Shown: one piece after another, positions 24,911 through 34,107 of the stretch | Position numbering within the stretch: position 1 is the first letter of the stretch | Layout of the letters: every line of letters starts with the position of its first letter | NCBI GenBank assembly: GCA_024404495.1 | Contig: JAKSPT010000017.1 | Location: 1-60,798 of the forward strand | Source: Lachnospiraceae bacterium | GTDB lineage: Bacteria; Bacillota; Clostridia; Oscillospirales; CAG-272 | Length of the DNA stretch: 60,798 nucleotides | Reading direction: 5' to 3' | The notes under the pieces: generated by a model | The model's input: only the letters and a program-made list of their open reading frames with translations | Database searches by the model: none | Told to the model about the DNA's origin: nothing | Position numbers and translations under genes: made by a program

Positions 24911-27900
24911 ATGAAAAAGAAAACGTCGGTATTCACCCGGAAAGCGGCTTCGGCTCTGCTTGCCGCGCTGCTCCTTTTGCCGGCCGTGACGCCTGTCTTT
25001 GCCGCCGCGGGGTTTGAGAAAACGACCGCGGCGCTTTCGGAGGACGTTGAGGGGGAGGCGATCGTCCTCCTTGAAAACGACGGCGTGCTTCCTCTTGAAA
25101 AGGGGAAAAAGCTCGCCGTATTCGGCGCCGGACAGGACGGGCTGTTCTATAACGGCGGAGGCGGCTCCGCCGGGACCAACGGCGACCCCGGAACGACCGC
25201 GCTCGAAGCCCTTCTCGACGCGGAAAAGGAAGGAGCGGTCTCCCTCGTATCCTCTCTCGTTTCGTTCTACCGTGACCTCGCGGAAGAGAAAATGCCTTCC
25301 GACGAGACGATCTCCGCGGCACGGAAGGAGACCGACACGGCGCTCCTCTTCCTCAGCCGTTTCAGCTCGGAGGGGACCGACCGCAGGGCGGTGAAGGGCG
25401 ATTATTATCTTTCCGAGGCGGAGGAAAAGCTTGCCGACCGCGTGACGACGCTGTTTCCCAACGTGATCGTGATCCTGAACCTCTGCGGCGTTACCGACCT
25501 CACCCGTTTCGCGGGTGAAGACGCCGGTTATCCCGCCTCCGCGATGCTTTCGATGTGGATGCCGGGACAGCATGGCGCGTCGGCGCTGCCGAAGGTGCTG
25601 ACCGGAGAGATCAATCCCTCCGGAAAGCTGATCGATACCTACGCGCGCTCCTACGACGATTATCCCTCGCAAAGCTTCGGTACCGATGTGATCGAGTATT
25701 CCGAAGATATCTACGTCGGTTATCGCTATTTTGAAACTTTCGCGCCCGAAAAGGTACTTTATCCCTTCGGGTACGGTCTTTCCTATACGACCTTCTCGTT
25801 TTCCGATATCACGGTGAAGACCGACGCGGGGAACGAAACGGTTTCGGTCACGCTCACCGTCACCAATACCGGTTCCGTTTCGGGAAAAGAGGTCGTTCAG
25901 GTCTATTTCGGGCATCCCGAAAAGAACCGGCTCGGCTATCCCGTAAAGGAGCTTGCCGCCTTCCGCAAGACGAAGCTGCTCGCTCCCGGGGAAAGCGAGA
26001 AAATCGAGCTCCGCTATGCCGTTTCCGATATGGCGGGCTACGACGATCTCGGAAAGATCCGGCAGTCCGCTTACGTTCTCGAAGCCGGGGATTACCCGGT
26101 TTACGTCGGCAATTCGGTCCGTGCCGCCGTTCAGGCGGGTACCGTGACCGTGCCCGAAACGAAGATCACGGAGCAGCTCACCGAGCGCTGCGTTTCGGTG
26201 ATGCAGTTAAAGGAGAGAATGGTGAACGCGGACGGACTGCGGTACGAAGGGCTTCCGCAGAGAGAGCCCGTTTCCGCGGAGGAAAACGACGCGCTGACGA
26301 CTGTCGTCACGGCAAGCGGCGTTTCGGTCCTCGAAGCCGAGAATTATTATAAAGCGGAGGGCAACGACACGCTCGTCGTGATGAACGGCGCCCTTCACAA
26401 TACGCATAACAAGGGGACGCTGTACTACCGCGTGAAGGCGGAGGCGTCCGGTTCCTATCTCGTTTACGTCAATACCGCGCAGGGCTCCTCCACCGGAAAG
26501 AACTGCCTCACGGTCACGGTCAACGGGGAAAAACAGGACGGTTTCGTCCTCGACGTCAACGAAATGACCGCAAGCTGGGAATCCTACCGCTATTTCCCGT
26601 GCGGATATCTCTGGCTCGACAAGGGCGAAAACGATATCGAAATGGTGATCCGCGACGGCGCGGCGGGCAATATGGAAAGCTTTCGCATCTGTCCCGAAAA
26701 AGAGGGGGATACCGAAACCGCCGACGTATCGGGAAAGAAGAACGCGATCTTTGCGGAGGGCGAGAGCGTGATCGAGGCGGAGGATTACTCCTCCACGACC
26801 AATTCCTCGCTCGCGAAGAATCCCGCCGGGTATCTTGAAAACCTGCATCTTCCGGGAACGATCACCTATACCGTGTACGCGGAGGCGACCGCGGATTATA
26901 TGTTCGCGGTAATGACCGGCGTCGGCAACGAAGGCGCGGAGGATTCGCTTTCTGTCCGCGTCAACGGTATTTCGCAGGCGCACGTCAGGCTCGGCGTTTC
27001 CGGGACCGGAGGCTGGGACAAGCCCGCAAGATTTGACGGCGGGTATATCACGCTCCGCGCAGGGGAGAACACGATCACCGTCGAGCCTGCGGGCTGCGGC
27101 AACCTTGACAAACTGATCTTTACCCGTGTTCCCGGCGGCGCGACCCGCCAGATGGAGGATAAGGAGCAGGTCCCCGAGAGCGGGATCATCCCGCTGAAGG
27201 ACGTGTACGGGGGCAAGGCGACGCTTGACGCGTTTCTGGAACAGCTCACCGCTTCCGAACTGATGTATCTCGTTCACGGAAGAGGCGGCTCGTCCCAATG
27301 GGGCGGTCTTGATCGCTACGGCATTCCTTACTGCACCGTCTCGGACGGCGGCGGAGGACTGCGCGACGGAACGTGGCTCCCGGTCGCGACCGCGCAGGCG
27401 AGCACGTGGAACCCCGACCTTCTCGAAGACCTCGGTCTCCATATCGGCGGGGAAGCATGGGATCTCGGCGTCGATATCTGGCTCGGTCCGGCGATGAACA
27501 TCCACCGCAATCCCCTCTGCGGCAGAAACTTCGAGTATTTCTCGGAGGATCCGCTCCTTTCGGGTAAAGTCGCGGCGGCGCTCGTCCGCGGTGTCGCGGC
27601 GCAGGGGATCTGCACGACGCTGAAGCATTTCTGCGCCAACAACTGCGACTATAACCGCAATACCTCGGACAGCCGTATGTCCGAACGCGCGCTTCGTGAG
27701 ATCTATCTGAAGGGCTTTGAGATCGCCGTCAAAGAGGGAAAGCCTTCCGCCGTGATGAGCTCCTACAATTATCTGAACGGCTGTGAGACCTCCGAAAACG
27801 CCGATCTTCTGACGGGCATCCTGCGCGGAGAATGGGGCTTCGAGGGTCTTGTCATGTCCGACTGGTGGAACGATTCCAACGAGGCGAAGGAGCTGCTTGC

Positions 27901-28249
27901 CGGCAACGACCTGAAAATGCCCGAGGGCACGACCTCCGATATGGTCAATGCGATGATAGGCGGAACGCTGACGAGGGAAGTGCTCAAAACCTCGGCGGGG
28001 CGCGTGATGACGATGCTGCTGAACGCCGAACGGGTGAAAAAACTCCTCGATCCCGCGTACGAACATAAGACCGTGACCGAGATAAAGGGGGAAAGCGTCC
28101 TGCCGTTCCGTGAGGGCGGTGACGAACCGACGGAGGAGACGCCCGCGTCCCAAGCCGGTCTGATCGCCGGGATATCGGCTGCCGCCGTCTGCGTCGCCGC
28201 CGTGACGGCGATCCTCCTCGTGAAAAAGAAAAAATCCGGAAAGGAATAA
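24911..28249 (+). CDS. Secreted, domain-permuted GH3 glycosidase with CBM-like inserts
   Basis: A 1112-residue membrane-anchored exoprotein. After the signal peptide (about 1-35) comes the GH3 alpha/beta sandwich domain (about 36-290, with EAIVLLENDGVLPL), then the fibronectin-III-like domain (about 300-400). Two beta-sandwich, CBM6-like units follow (about 467-595 and 614-740), and only then the GH3 TIM barrel (about 767-1030). The barrel contains HRNPLCGRNFEYFSEDP, LKHFCANN and VMSDWW with the nucleophile Asp near 984. The order is reversed compared with ordinary GH3 beta-glucosidases. A membrane helix and KKKKSGKE end the protein. It should hydrolyse beta-linked gluco- or xylo-oligosaccharides outside the cell. 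GGAGG precedes the ATG. Confidence 0.88.
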   Translation: MKKKTSVFTRKAASALLAALLLLPAVTPVFAAAGFEKTTAALSEDVEGEAIVLLENDGVLPLEKGKKLAVFGAGQDGLFYNGGGGSAGTNGDPGTTALEALLDAEKEGAVSLVSSLVSFYRDLAEEKMPSDETISAARKETDTALLFLSRFSSEGTDRRAVKGDYYLSEAEEKLADRVTTLFPNVIVILNLCGVTDLTRFAGEDAGYPASAMLSMWMPGQHGASALPKVLTGEINPSGKLIDTYARSYDDYPSQSFGTDVIEYSEDIYVGYRYFETFAPEKVLYPFGYGLSYTTFSFSDITVKTDAGNETVSVTLTVTNTGSVSGKEVVQVYFGHPEKNRLGYPVKELAAFRKTKLLAPGESEKIELRYAVSDMAGYDDLGKIRQSAYVLEAGDYPVYVGNSVRAAVQAGTVTVPETKITEQLTERCVSVMQLKERMVNADGLRYEGLPQREPVSAEENDALTTVVTASGVSVLEAENYYKAEGNDTLVVMNGALHNTHNKGTLYYRVKAEASGSYLVYVNTAQGSSTGKNCLTVTVNGEKQDGFVLDVNEMTASWESYRYFPCGYLWLDKGENDIEMVIRDGAAGNMESFRICPEKEGDTETADVSGKKNAIFAEGESVIEAEDYSSTTNSSLAKNPAGYLENLHLPGTITYTVYAEATADYMFAVMTGVGNEGAEDSLSVRVNGISQAHVRLGVSGTGGWDKPARFDGGYITLRAGENTITVEPAGCGNLDKLIFTRVPGGATRQMEDKEQVPESGIIPLKDVYGGKATLDAFLEQLTASELMYLVHGRGGSSQWGGLDRYGIPYCTVSDGGGGLRDGTWLPVATAQASTWNPDLLEDLGLHIGGEAWDLGVDIWLGPAMNIHRNPLCGRNFEYFSEDPLLSGKVAAALVRGVAAQGICTTLKHFCANNCDYNRNTSDSRMSERALREIYLKGFEIAVKEGKPSAVMSSYNYLNGCETSENADLLTGILRGEWGFEGLVMSDWWNDSNEAKELLAGNDLKMPEGTTSDMVNAMIGGTLTREVLKTSAGRVMTMLLNAERVKKLLDPAYEHKTVTEIKGESVLPFREGGDEPTEETPASQAGLIAGISAAAVCVAAVTAILLVKKKKSGKE

Positions 28250-28255
28250 CGCGAT

Positions 28256-29515
28256 ATGAAAAAATCGATCCTGCTTTTGCTTTCCCTCGTCCTATGCCTC
28301 GGGCTCTTTGCCTGTGCGGGAGAGGGCGCTCCGAAGGAGACCGTGCCGGGCACCGAACCCGGGACCGAGCCGCCCGCGACCGATCCCGATACCGTTCCGC
28401 CCGAAACCAAGCCGCTTTCGAAATTCACCAATCTTTACGACGCCTCCTCCGCGCAGACCGGATGGGTCAACGGTTCGGGCACCGAGAGTCCGGACGGCTC
28501 CTTCTATACCTCCGATTTCATCGAGACGTACGACGGCGACACCGTTACCTCCGGTCCCGCCGTGCCCGGACAGGGCTGGCACCTCGTCCTCTTTGCCGAA
28601 AACAAACAGGCGATCGGCGACGGGACGACCGCAAACGGCGTCCGCATCCTCGAGGATTTCGACGGCACCGCCTCGATCATGGAGTATTCGGTCAAGAAAA
28701 CGGACGTCGCCTTTGTCCGCTTCGTTTCCGACCGCAGATACCACGACAGCTATCTCGTCACGCTCGACGATCCCTTCAATTCCGACGATCTTGCGGAATA
28801 TTGCGGTATGACGAGACCGGTGCTCGAAACCTTTGCGAGGGAAGCGAATTCCCCGCTTGAAGGGATGCGGGTCCTCTTCCTCGGCGACTCTCTCGGCGCA
28901 GGACAGTGGGACGACGGACGCGTCCGCGCGTGGGCGGGACGCATAGCCGAGCAGTTCGGGACGATCTCCGACAATCAGGCGATCGGCGGCTACTGCTTCT
29001 CGAATATCCGCGGCAGCGGACCGATGATCCTGAATCAGCTGAACAAGGTCAGGCGCAACGAATACGATATGGTCATCCTCGAGGGCGGCGTCAACGACGC
29101 GTGGGGCACGGTCGACGGAACGAACAAGGTCGCTCCGGTCGGCGAAATGAGCGATTCCTTCGACCCGGACGACTTTGACGTCTCCACCTTTGCGGGCGGC
29201 TTCGAGAAGACCCTTTCGATGGTATTCGATTATTACGGTGACGCGACCGTCGGCTATATCGCCGTCTTCAATATGAAAGCGGCGACCGGCATCGGCAAGG
29301 TGACCGAAATGGAGCCTTACTACGATATGGCGAAAAAGATCTGCGAAAAGTGGGACGTCGCCTATCTCGATATGTATCACGACGACTACGTGAACGACGA
29401 GCTGATGGCAGTCACGACCTCCAAGTATCTGAAGGACCCGGTCCATCCGAACAAGGAGGGCTACGACCGCATCTCCCCCTACATCGGCAAGTGGATGGAA
29501 ACGCTCGTCGGCTGA
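28256..29515 (+). CDS. SGNH/GDSL hydrolase lipoprotein
   Basis: A 419-residue protein with a lipoprotein signal peptide and lipobox ending L-F-A-C20, then a Thr/Pro/Glu-rich linker (about 25-60), a beta-sandwich region, and an SGNH hydrolase domain from about 200 with FLGDSLGAG (Ser about 212), a GGVNDAW block and DPVHPNKEGYD carrying the catalytic Asp and His. It is probably an outer-surface acetyl or acyl esterase on polysaccharide. It lies 6 bp behind the GH3 gene in the same operon, which fits deacetylation coupled to glycoside cleavage. Confidence 0.88.
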   Translation: MKKSILLLLSLVLCLGLFACAGEGAPKETVPGTEPGTEPPATDPDTVPPETKPLSKFTNLYDASSAQTGWVNGSGTESPDGSFYTSDFIETYDGDTVTSGPAVPGQGWHLVLFAENKQAIGDGTTANGVRILEDFDGTASIMEYSVKKTDVAFVRFVSDRRYHDSYLVTLDDPFNSDDLAEYCGMTRPVLETFAREANSPLEGMRVLFLGDSLGAGQWDDGRVRAWAGRIAEQFGTISDNQAIGGYCFSNIRGSGPMILNQLNKVRRNEYDMVILEGGVNDAWGTVDGTNKVAPVGEMSDSFDPDDFDVSTFAGGFEKTLSMVFDYYGDATVGYIAVFNMKAATGIGKVTEMEPYYDMAKKICEKWDVAYLDMYHDDYVNDELMAVTTSKYLKDPVHPNKEGYDRISPYIGKWMETLVG

Positions 29516-29524
29516 AAACAATCA

Positions 29525-29558
29525 AAAACGCTCTCTGCCTTCCGGCAGAGAGCGTTTT
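29525..29558. terminator. Bidirectional terminator
   Basis: A 15-bp stem (AAAACGCTCTCTGCC and complement) with loop TTCC and a T-run, between two convergent SGNH genes. Confidence 0.92.
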
Positions 29559-29569
29559 GCTGTATTGCG

Positions 29570-30610
29570 TTATTTGTATTCGTGGGTCACGATGTAATCA
29601 ACGAGCTTGACGTACGCCTCACCGGTTAGATGGAGACCGTCTCCGCCGTTGTACTGTTCAGGCAGGCAGCCGTCCCCGTCGGCGAACGCGGACCACACGT
29701 CGAGGTATTTTGCGCCGTACATCTGCGCGAGCTGGGCAATATAGATATTGCCGAGGCAGATATTGTAGTTGTTAGAATTGTTATCCGATACGCAGGTTTT
29801 CGTCAGCGGAAGGATCGCACTGAGAATGATCTTCGTGTCCGGGGACTCGGTGCGGATCGCTTCAATGACTTTTCCGTATTCCGTCTTAAAAACTTCTTCG
29901 GTCAGATAGCCGATGCCGTTGATGCCGAGCGCGATGACCATGACCTTCGGCTGCTTTTTTCTGAGGCACTCTTCGAGGGGCAACTCAATGCCTTCATCGG
30001 GGTAAAGAATCCAACAATTTCTTCTTTCGAGTACTTCATAGAGTGTAATGGTGTGGTTTTTCGGTGTCCAGACCTGCTTCGTGTTTTCCCCGTCCTTCAG
30101 GAAGTGGTACCATTTGTTGTATGCCTGAAATCCGTAGGTGCGCGAATCTCCGAGAAAGATGACGCCGTCGAGGTAATCGTCTCCCGCTTTTTCGGTTTCG
30201 TGCAGGATGACGTCCGAGAAGTATTTTTCCATATCCACGTCAACCGCGTGCCCGGGATCGGCGGGATCGGCTTCGGGGATCGGGACGATCGCGTAAGGAT
30301 AGGTTTTAACCTTCGATTCGGGCGCGGGGGCGTATTCGATCGGGGGTTCGGTCTCGGCGGGAGGATCGGTCACGGGCGCGTTCGTTTCGGGCGCTCCGGT
30401 CGCGGGGGGCGCCGTTTCTTCGGGCTTCGTTTCTCCCTGCGTGACTTCTCCGGTGCCGTCCGTCGGATCCTTTTCCCCTTTGCCTCCGGTCAGCGTGAAG
30501 ATCAGCAGAACGGTGAGCACGATCGCGGCGACCGAAAGCAGGATCACGTCACGGTATTCCCCGATGCCGCCGTAATCCGGTCTCGCGGGCTTCCTTGCGG
30601 GCGCGCTCAT
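29570..30610 (-). CDS. Membrane-anchored SGNH/GDSL hydrolase
   Basis: A 346-residue protein with a short basic N-terminus, one membrane helix (about 22-42), a Pro/Thr/Glu-rich linker (about 45-95) and an extracellular SGNH domain: VIFLGDSRTYG with the nucleophile Ser near 155, the ALGINGIG block with its Asn, and GDGLHLTGEAY with the catalytic His. Such anchored hydrolases modify cell-wall or exopolysaccharide acyl groups. The start overlaps the stop of the upstream membrane gene by 4 bp, so they are coupled. The middle part of the gene is somewhat AT-richer than its neighbours. Confidence 0.85.
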   Translation of the reverse strand: MSAPARKPARPDYGGIGEYRDVILLSVAAIVLTVLLIFTLTGGKGEKDPTDGTGEVTQGETKPEETAPPATGAPETNAPVTDPPAETEPPIEYAPAPESKVKTYPYAIVPIPEADPADPGHAVDVDMEKYFSDVILHETEKAGDDYLDGVIFLGDSRTYGFQAYNKWYHFLKDGENTKQVWTPKNHTITLYEVLERRNCWILYPDEGIELPLEECLRKKQPKVMVIALGINGIGYLTEEVFKTEYGKVIEAIRTESPDTKIILSAILPLTKTCVSDNNSNNYNICLGNIYIAQLAQMYGAKYLDVWSAFADGDGCLPEQYNGGDGLHLTGEAYVKLVDYIVTHEYK

Positions 30611-31056
30611 TTTCCGCCTCCCGACTGAAAGATCGAATCGTAGGCTTCGGTTTTTCTCCGGTTTTTCCTTACCGCCATCACGATGAAATAGACCGGAACG
30701 GCGACGAAGGCGTAGAGCAGGGCGAAGATCAGAACGACCATCAGACCGGTCTTGCCGCTTTTCAGGAAATACCCGCCGAGAACGAGGAAGCAGAGCGTGA
30801 AATCGGCGGTGAGCAGTCCGAGATGGATCAGCGTGCGGAAGGCGGGATGGACGTTTTTCGCACCGAAGATCAGATTGGAAACGGCGGCGAGGAAGGAGAA
30901 GAGCAGGATCACGCCCATCCCCTTCGGCGTGATGCCGGGGCTGGAATATTCATTTTCCGAGGAGAAGAAGATCGCGGTGAAAAGAAAGGAGAGCAGGGTA
31001 TAGATCGCCGCGGTCGGATAGAGGATCCGGAAGGCGAGTGATTTCAGGTCTTTCAT
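30607..31056 (-). CDS. Four-helix membrane protein, DUF3021-like
   Basis: The 149-residue protein has four hydrophobic segments (about 10-30, 45-65, 75-95, 105-130) and a basic C-terminal tail. Size and layout resemble DUF3021 proteins, which are often encoded beside regulators, but sequence agreement is too weak to be sure. AGGAG precedes the ATG. It heads a two-gene unit with the anchored SGNH hydrolase and could assist its placement or be unrelated. A TATAAT box lies at 31092-31087, but no good -35 box is seen. Confidence 0.55.
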   Translation of the reverse strand: MKDLKSLAFRILYPTAAIYTLLSFLFTAIFFSSENEYSSPGITPKGMGVILLFSFLAAVSNLIFGAKNVHPAFRTLIHLGLLTADFTLCFLVLGGYFLKSGKTGLMVVLIFALLYAFVAVPVYFIVMAVRKNRRKTEAYDSIFQSGGGK

Positions 31057-31195
31057 ACAGGCATATCTCCTAAGAGTATTACGTTTATTATATCATTGAA
31101 ATCAACGACGGTGTGAAAAAAATGTGTATAAAAATAAAATTCTTTCGCAAAGGAAAAAAACATGCGGAAAACGTACTCTTTTTCCGGTCTTGCCG

Positions 31196-31224
31196 TTGAC
31201 AAAACCGAGAAAAAAATGTATAAT
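31196..31224 (+). promoter_or_regulatory. Promoter of the nusB housekeeping run
   Basis: TTGACA (31196-31201), 17 bp, TATAAT (31219-31224). No terminator is seen between here and the end of dnaE. Confidence 0.88.
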
Positions 31225-31280
31225 AAAACGGAATATACATATACACCATTCAAGGACTACCCTGAAAAAGAGGATTGATT

Positions 31281-31715
31281 ATGGCAGACAGAAGAACAGC
31301 AAGAGAACAAGCGTATTTCCTGATTTTCGAGAAGGATTTTCAGCCCGATATGATCCCTGCCGAGCTCTACGCGCAGGAACAGACCGAGCAGGAATGGGAA
31401 TACGATCCCTACACCGAAAAGGTCTTTCTGACGGTGTGCGAAAACATGGAAACGATCGACGGATACATCGCGAAATACGCGAAAAAGCGTTCCCTCGCAC
31501 GCATTTCCAAGGCGGCGCTCGCGGGACTGCGGCTCAGCATCGCGGAGCTGCTTTACCTTGCGGAGGAGATCCCCTTCCGCGTCTCGATCAACGAGGCGGT
31601 TGAAATCCTGAAAAAATACGACGAGCCGGAGACCGTGGGCTTCGCGAACGGCATTCTGAACGCCGTCGCGGATGAGCTCGGTCTGAAGGATACCGGAACC
31701 GAAGTGACGGAATAA
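31281..31715 (+). CDS. nusB: Transcription antitermination factor NusB
   Basis: The 144-residue all-helical protein opens with the typical RRTAREQAYFLIFE segment that contacts boxA RNA and ends with the conserved VSINEAVEILKKYDEPETVGFANGIL-type region (FANGILNAV). NusB with NusE binds boxA of rRNA operons and prevents premature termination. The ATG at 31281 has AAAGAGG upstream; a TTG two codons earlier is less likely. Its stop codon shares a base with the ATG of the next gene. An acidic insertion near residue 35-45 is somewhat unusual. Confidence 0.9.
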   Translation: MADRRTAREQAYFLIFEKDFQPDMIPAELYAQEQTEQEWEYDPYTEKVFLTVCENMETIDGYIAKYAKKRSLARISKAALAGLRLSIAELLYLAEEIPFRVSINEAVEILKKYDEPETVGFANGILNAVADELGLKDTGTEVTE

Positions 31716-32647
31716 TGGTCTTTCTCGGAATCGACACGAGCAACTACACGACCTCGGTCGCCGTGACCGACGGGAAAAAGGTTCTCGTCAACGCAAAGAA
31801 GCTGCTTCCGGTCGGGCAGGGGGAGCGCGGGCTCCGTCAGAGCGACGCGGTCTTTTCCCATCTGAAAAATATGCCGGAGGTGGTCCGCGCGGTCGGGAAA
31901 ACCGACGGGATCGCCGCGGTCGGCGTTTCGGTCTCCCCGCGTGACGCGGAGGGATCCTATATGCCCTGCTTCCTTGCGGGGGTCTCCCACGCGGAAATGC
32001 TCTCGTCCCTCCTCGGCGTGCCGCTTTACCGCTTTTCCCATCAGAGGGGACATATCCGCGCGGCGCTGTATTCCGCCGGATGTGAGGAGCTGATCGGCGG
32101 GGAATACCTTGCCTTTCACGTTTCGGGCGGGACCACCGAGGCGCTTCACGTGAAAAACGGCGTCATCACCCTCGTCGGAAAAACTGCCGATATCAGCGCC
32201 GGGCAGGCGATCGATCGGGTCGGCGTCGCGCTCGGGCTTTCCTTTCCCGCGGGAGCCGCGCTGGAAAAGCTCGCGCTTTCGGCAGAGGGAGAAAAGCTGC
32301 CGGAAAAGCCGAGGATCACCGTCCGGGACGGAGTGTGCAACCTTTCCGGGCTTGAAAACAAGGCGCAGACCTTTCTGAAAAAGGGCGTTTCCCCCGGGGT
32401 GATCGCGCTCTATACGCTGACCGCCGTGCGGGATACCCTCGTGAAAATGTCGGAGCAGATCTCGGAAAAACATCCGGGTCTCCCGATCCTTTACGCGGGC
32501 GGCGTGATGAGCGACAAAATGATCCGCGGGGCGCTTTCCGCTTCGTTCGACGCGCGTTTTGCCGAGCCCGAATACGCCTCCGACAACGCGGCGGGCATCG
32601 CTCTCCTTACCGCAGACAGATATTTTTCGGAAAATCATGGAGAATAA
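31715..32647 (+). CDS. TsaD/Kae1-like protein (peptidase M22 family paralogue)
   Basis: The 310-residue protein has the ASKHA fold of TsaD: LGIDTSNYTTSVAV at the N-terminus, the metal-site pair in SHQRGH, the phosphate loop HVSGGTTE and the C-terminal LYAGGVMSDKMIR and YASDNAAG segments. TsaD makes threonylcarbamoyl-adenosine in tRNA; this gene is shorter than true TsaD (about 335-345) and lies in the nusB-xseA neighbourhood where Clostridia keep a separate paralogue of unknown function. TsaB and TsaE are not nearby. I therefore do not assign tsaD. It overlaps nusB by 1 bp and xseA by 11 bp. Confidence 0.78.
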   Translation: MVFLGIDTSNYTTSVAVTDGKKVLVNAKKLLPVGQGERGLRQSDAVFSHLKNMPEVVRAVGKTDGIAAVGVSVSPRDAEGSYMPCFLAGVSHAEMLSSLLGVPLYRFSHQRGHIRAALYSAGCEELIGGEYLAFHVSGGTTEALHVKNGVITLVGKTADISAGQAIDRVGVALGLSFPAGAALEKLALSAEGEKLPEKPRITVRDGVCNLSGLENKAQTFLKKGVSPGVIALYTLTAVRDTLVKMSEQISEKHPGLPILYAGGVMSDKMIRGALSASFDARFAEPEYASDNAAGIALLTADRYFSENHGE

Positions 32648-33875
32648 TACGATACGGGCATTGACCGTTTCCCAGGTGAATACCTATATGAAGATGGTGA
32701 CCGACGCGCAGGGTCCTCTGCAGAGCCTCTGGGTGCGCGGGGAGCTGTCCAACTTCGTGAATCACCGTTCCGGTCATTTCTATTTCACCGTCAAGGACGC
32801 GGAATCCGCTCTGAAGGCGGTGATGTTCCGCACCGACGCGATGAAAGTGAAATTCCGCCCGGAAAGCGGGATGAAGGTCCTTCTTCACGGAAGGATCTCG
32901 GTTTTTACGCGTGACGGCGTCTATCAGCTTTACGCAGACGAAATGCAGCCCGACGGCGAGGGCGCGCTCGCGCTCGCCTTCGAGCAGCTCAAAAGAAAAC
33001 TGGAGGCGGAGGGACTTTTCGCGCCCGAACGCAAGCGCCCGCTTCCTTCGTTTCCCGAGCGGATCGGGGTCATCACCTCGCCGACCGGAGCCGCCGTCCG
33101 GGATATCATCAATATCACCGGCAGACGCTGTCCTTCGGCAAAGGTGATCCTTTTCCCGGCGCTCGTGCAGGGAGACGGCGCCGTGCCGTCGCTGATCCGG
33201 GCGCTGCGCTATTTCAACGCGTATCACGCCTGCGACGTCATCATTCTCGGGCGGGGCGGCGGATCGCTCGAAGACCTCTGGGCGTTCAACGACGAGGCGC
33301 TTGCCCGTGAGATCGCCGCTTCCGATATTCCCGTGATCTCCGCCGTCGGACACGAGACCGATTTCACCATCAGCGATTTCGTCGCCGACCGCAGGGCACC
33401 GACTCCCTCCGCCGCGGCGGAGCTTGCCGTCCCCGACAGAGCCGAGCTTCTGAACGGCCTCGCGCAGGACCGGGACCGCCTGACCGCGGCGCTTCGCCGC
33501 ACGGTCGGCTTGAAGCGGGAAAAGCTGAACGGGCTTGCCTCCCGCCGCGTCCTCGTCTCCTACAAAAACGTCCTTGACGACCGGCGGATGGCTGTGGCGG
33601 ACGCCGGGATCCGGCTGGAAAAAGCGATGAACGGACTTCTCGACCGCACAAAGAGCGCTTTCGGAAAGGAAGCGTCCCTGCTCGAGGCGTACAGCCCGCT
33701 GAAGGTACTCTCCCGCGGCTATTCCGTCGCCTTCGACGGGGAGGGAAAGGTACTGAAAAGTGCCTCCGGAGTGAAAAAAGGCGACCGCTTTCTGCTCCGT
33801 CTTTCCGACGGGGAGATCGGCGCTTCCGTCGATACCGTGAAACCGAAAGCAAGGAAGGAAACCGAACGTGAATAA
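32637..33875 (+). CDS. xseA: Exonuclease VII large subunit
   Basis: A 412-residue protein with the N-terminal OB-fold (LTVSQVNTYMK to about residue 100), then the catalytic part beginning PLPSFPERIGVITSPTGAAVRDI, GRGGGSLEDLWAFND and SAVGHETDFTISDFVADRRAPTPSAAAE, all hallmarks of XseA, and a C-terminal coiled coil. With XseB it degrades single-stranded DNA from both ends. It starts within the end of the TsaD-like gene and overlaps xseB by 8 bp. Confidence 0.96.
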   Translation: MENNTIRALTVSQVNTYMKMVTDAQGPLQSLWVRGELSNFVNHRSGHFYFTVKDAESALKAVMFRTDAMKVKFRPESGMKVLLHGRISVFTRDGVYQLYADEMQPDGEGALALAFEQLKRKLEAEGLFAPERKRPLPSFPERIGVITSPTGAAVRDIINITGRRCPSAKVILFPALVQGDGAVPSLIRALRYFNAYHACDVIILGRGGGSLEDLWAFNDEALAREIAASDIPVISAVGHETDFTISDFVADRRAPTPSAAAELAVPDRAELLNGLAQDRDRLTAALRRTVGLKREKLNGLASRRVLVSYKNVLDDRRMAVADAGIRLEKAMNGLLDRTKSAFGKEASLLEAYSPLKVLSRGYSVAFDGEGKVLKSASGVKKGDRFLLRLSDGEIGASVDTVKPKARKETERE

Positions 33876-34107
33876 GAAGATCAGTTACGAGGACGCGCTG
33901 AAGCGCCTCGAAGAAATCATTAAGCTGCTTGAAAACGGGGAATCCCCGCTTGACGAATCGCTCGCGCTCTACGAAGAGGGCGTGAAGCTGGTCAGGGTCT
34001 GCTCCGACCGGCTCGACGCCGCGGAGGAACGCGTGCGGATCCTGACGACCGACAGACAGAAAGAAAACGGAGAATACGAAGATGGACTTTTCGACCCGGC
34101 TGAATGA
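33868..34107 (+). CDS. xseB: Exonuclease VII small subunit
   Basis: The 79-residue helical protein has the XseB core YEDALKRLEEIIKLLENGESPLDESL-type heptads and the EGVKL segment. Several copies bind the coiled coil of XseA. The start codon is GTG at 33868 with AAGGAAGG upstream, overlapping xseA by 8 bp; its end overlaps ispA by 26 bp. Confidence 0.93.
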   Translation: MNKKISYEDALKRLEEIIKLLENGESPLDESLALYEEGVKLVRVCSDRLDAAEERVRILTTDRQKENGEYEDGLFDPAE

